A stretch of DNA of 7,616 bases from the NCBI GenBank assembly GCA_030731565.1, contig JANQTT010000088.1, positions 1 to 7,616 on the forward strand. The letters are read 5' to 3'. Numbering within the stretch: the first letter of the stretch is position 1; every line of letters starts with the position of its first letter. Source of the DNA: Rickettsiaceae bacterium (GTDB lineage: Bacteria > Pseudomonadota > Alphaproteobacteria > Rickettsiales > Rickettsiaceae). The position numbers and the translations under genes are program-made. This document shows, one piece after another, positions 6,925 through 7,616 of the stretch. The notes beneath the pieces were generated by a model. That model saw only the letters and a list, made by a program, of their open reading frames with translations, was not told where the DNA came from and did no database searches.

Positions 6925-6957
6925 ATTGTTTTTCGGTATAATTAGTTTATAGAATCA

Positions 6958-6987
6958 ATTATAGAGAATTTTAAGTTAATAGGACAA
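6958..6987 (-). promoter_or_regulatory. Candidate sigma70-type promoter for the lptM-like/kdpA/M23 unit
   Basis: On the minus strand TTGTCC (6987-6982) is followed after 18 bases by a perfect TATAAT (6963-6958), 33 bases before the ATG of the small lipoprotein gene. No other gap exists in the downstream unit, so this promoter would serve all three genes. Confidence 0.4.
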
Positions 6988-6996
6988 TAATAAAAC

Positions 6997-7616
6997 ATGA
7001 AAAAGATTTTTAGTAAAATTATTTTATGGTTAATAAGTCTAAATATTCTGTTTTCTATAAATCAAATAGCAAATGCAGAAAAATATTCTATTGATCGGCA
7101 CGATAGGTATTTGGATAGTGAAGTTGGGTTTTTTGATGGTGATGGAAATAAGGTTTATCTAGATCAATATGAAGGTACTAACATATTATTGGTATTTTGG
7201 GCAACTTGGTGTGGTACCTGCGTAAGTGAATTACCGGCTCTGGATAATTTACAAAAAGATTTCCGCAAATTGCCGTTTAAGGTTATAGCATTATCCCAGG
7301 ATTATAAAGGCGTAGACGTTGTTAAAGATCATTTTTTTGCGCATGAGCTAAGGCATTTAGGAGTATTCCACGATCATAAAAATCAGTTGTTTAGAGAGCT
7401 CTCTGTTGTTAGCCTGCCAACAGCGTTTTTTATTAATGCGGATGGTAAAAATAAACTCTTTGACCTGTTCCGGCTTGAGCGTAGCACGTTCCTTCAAGTC
7501 GGCACCGGCACAAAAAGCCCTATCCCCGCTGCCTGTGATAATCACGACCCGAATGTCACTTCTGTATCGGACCGCTTCTATCTGGTCTCGCAATGCGTAC
7601 AACAGGGGAAAATTCA
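6997..7616 (+). CDS. TlpA-like periplasmic thioredoxin, native to about 7450, then joined to foreign sequence
   Basis: The frame opens at the ATG at 6997 and stays open to the window end. Residues 1-27 form a signal peptide (MKKIFSKIILWLISLNILFS, cleavage after IANA). A TlpA/ResA/DsbE-type thioredoxin fold follows: LLVFWATWCGTCVSELPAL with redox cysteines C72 and C75, and the cis-proline loop VSLPTAFFI (P141). The CxxC is CGTC rather than the common CxPC. The family-like sequence runs as far as FFINADGK (about residue 151, base 7449), where the last beta strand and helix should follow. From there the frame reads through the antisense of an enoyl-CoA hydratase gene, so residues after about 152 are not native. 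It would act as a periplasmic thiol:disulfide oxidoreductase, for example in cytochrome c maturation. It is divergent from the lipoprotein/kdpA unit. A weak AGGA at 6981-6984 lies rather far from the ATG. Confidence 0.8.
   Translation, partial: MKKIFSKIILWLISLNILFSINQIANAEKYSIDRHDRYLDSEVGFFDGDGNKVYLDQYEGTNILLVFWATWCGTCVSELPALDNLQKDFRKLPFKVIALSQDYKGVDVVKDHFFAHELRHLGVFHDHKNQLFRELSVVSLPTAFFINADGKNKLFDLFRLERSTFLQVGTGTKSPIPAACDNHDPNVTSVSDRFYLVSQCVQQGKI
7438..7616 (-). pseudogene. Enoyl-CoA hydratase/isomerase fragment (both ends missing)
   Basis: On the minus strand the frame is open from the window edge (NFPLLYALRDQIEAV) and reads as an N-proximal part of a crotonase-superfamily enoyl-CoA hydratase. 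It has IRVVIITGSGDRAFCAGADL with the first oxyanion-hole motif FCAGADLKERA, then LKPEQVKEFIFTIR. Family resemblance ends at the Arg encoded at 7440-7438. Beyond that the frame runs through the antisense of tlpA to a stop near 7357, giving residues with no hydratase character. The rest of the hydratase, including the second oxyanion-hole and catalytic Glu region, is missing. GC content is about half, clearly above the rest of the window, and codon use differs. It probably comes from another genome or a distant locus. Confidence 0.75.

Noticed and set aside
6937..6942. Plus-strand TATAAT as the tlpA -10 box
   Set aside because: No acceptable -35 hexamer lies 16-18 bases upstream, and perfect TATAAT strings are expected by chance in such AT-rich DNA.
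7357..7602. A complete 81-residue minus-strand gene starting at TTG
   Set aside because: The hydratase frame is open beyond the proposed start to the window edge, and its C-terminal third is antisense tlpA, so it is a broken fragment.

Overview
The window looks like a stretch of an AT-rich (roughly one-third GC by eye) alphaproteobacterial genome, most likely a Rickettsiales-type intracellular bacterium. The main clue is the aspartyl-tRNA synthetase, whose class II motif 2 has the alphaproteobacterial form ([16 protein letters not shown]). Supporting clues are the compact gene set, the low GC, and an in-frame repeat insertion of the Rickettsia palindromic-element style. Genus is not claimed.

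Layout, left to right. 1-542 (+): the 3' part of a nucleotidyltransferase/HEPN-type protein whose start lies outside the window. 543-723: an intergenic spacer carrying an imperfect 21-bp inverted repeat and further degenerate copies of the same motif. 724-1572 (-): short ribonuclease D, divergent from aspS (1650-3491, +). 3497-4192 (+): a secreted PAP2-family phosphatase directly behind aspS, with an apparent 81-bp, exactly 27-codon insertion before its signal peptide. 4193-4284: a convergent spacer holding a decayed, inverted relative of that insertion. 4285-6924 (-): a tightly packed three-gene unit, in transcription order a 39-codon LptM-like lipoprotein, a divergent KdpA, and an NlpD-like M23 lipoprotein. 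The first two overlap by ATGA and the last two are one base apart. 6997 onward (+): a divergent TlpA/thioredoxin-like gene that runs intact to about 7450. There it meets, through a short shared stretch, a GC-richer reverse-strand piece of an enoyl-CoA hydratase gene that fills the rest of the window.

Functionally, most of the right half concerns the cell envelope: PAP2 phosphatase, lipoprotein, peptidoglycan peptidase, ion-channel-like membrane protein and periplasmic thiol oxidoreductase. The most unusual biological signals are the orphan KdpA, with altered selectivity-filter segments and no KdpB or KdpC beside it, and the repeat family that inserts inside genes without breaking the frame. 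The right edge is best treated as a chimeric join (assembly or amplification artefact, or a recent recombination) until tested.
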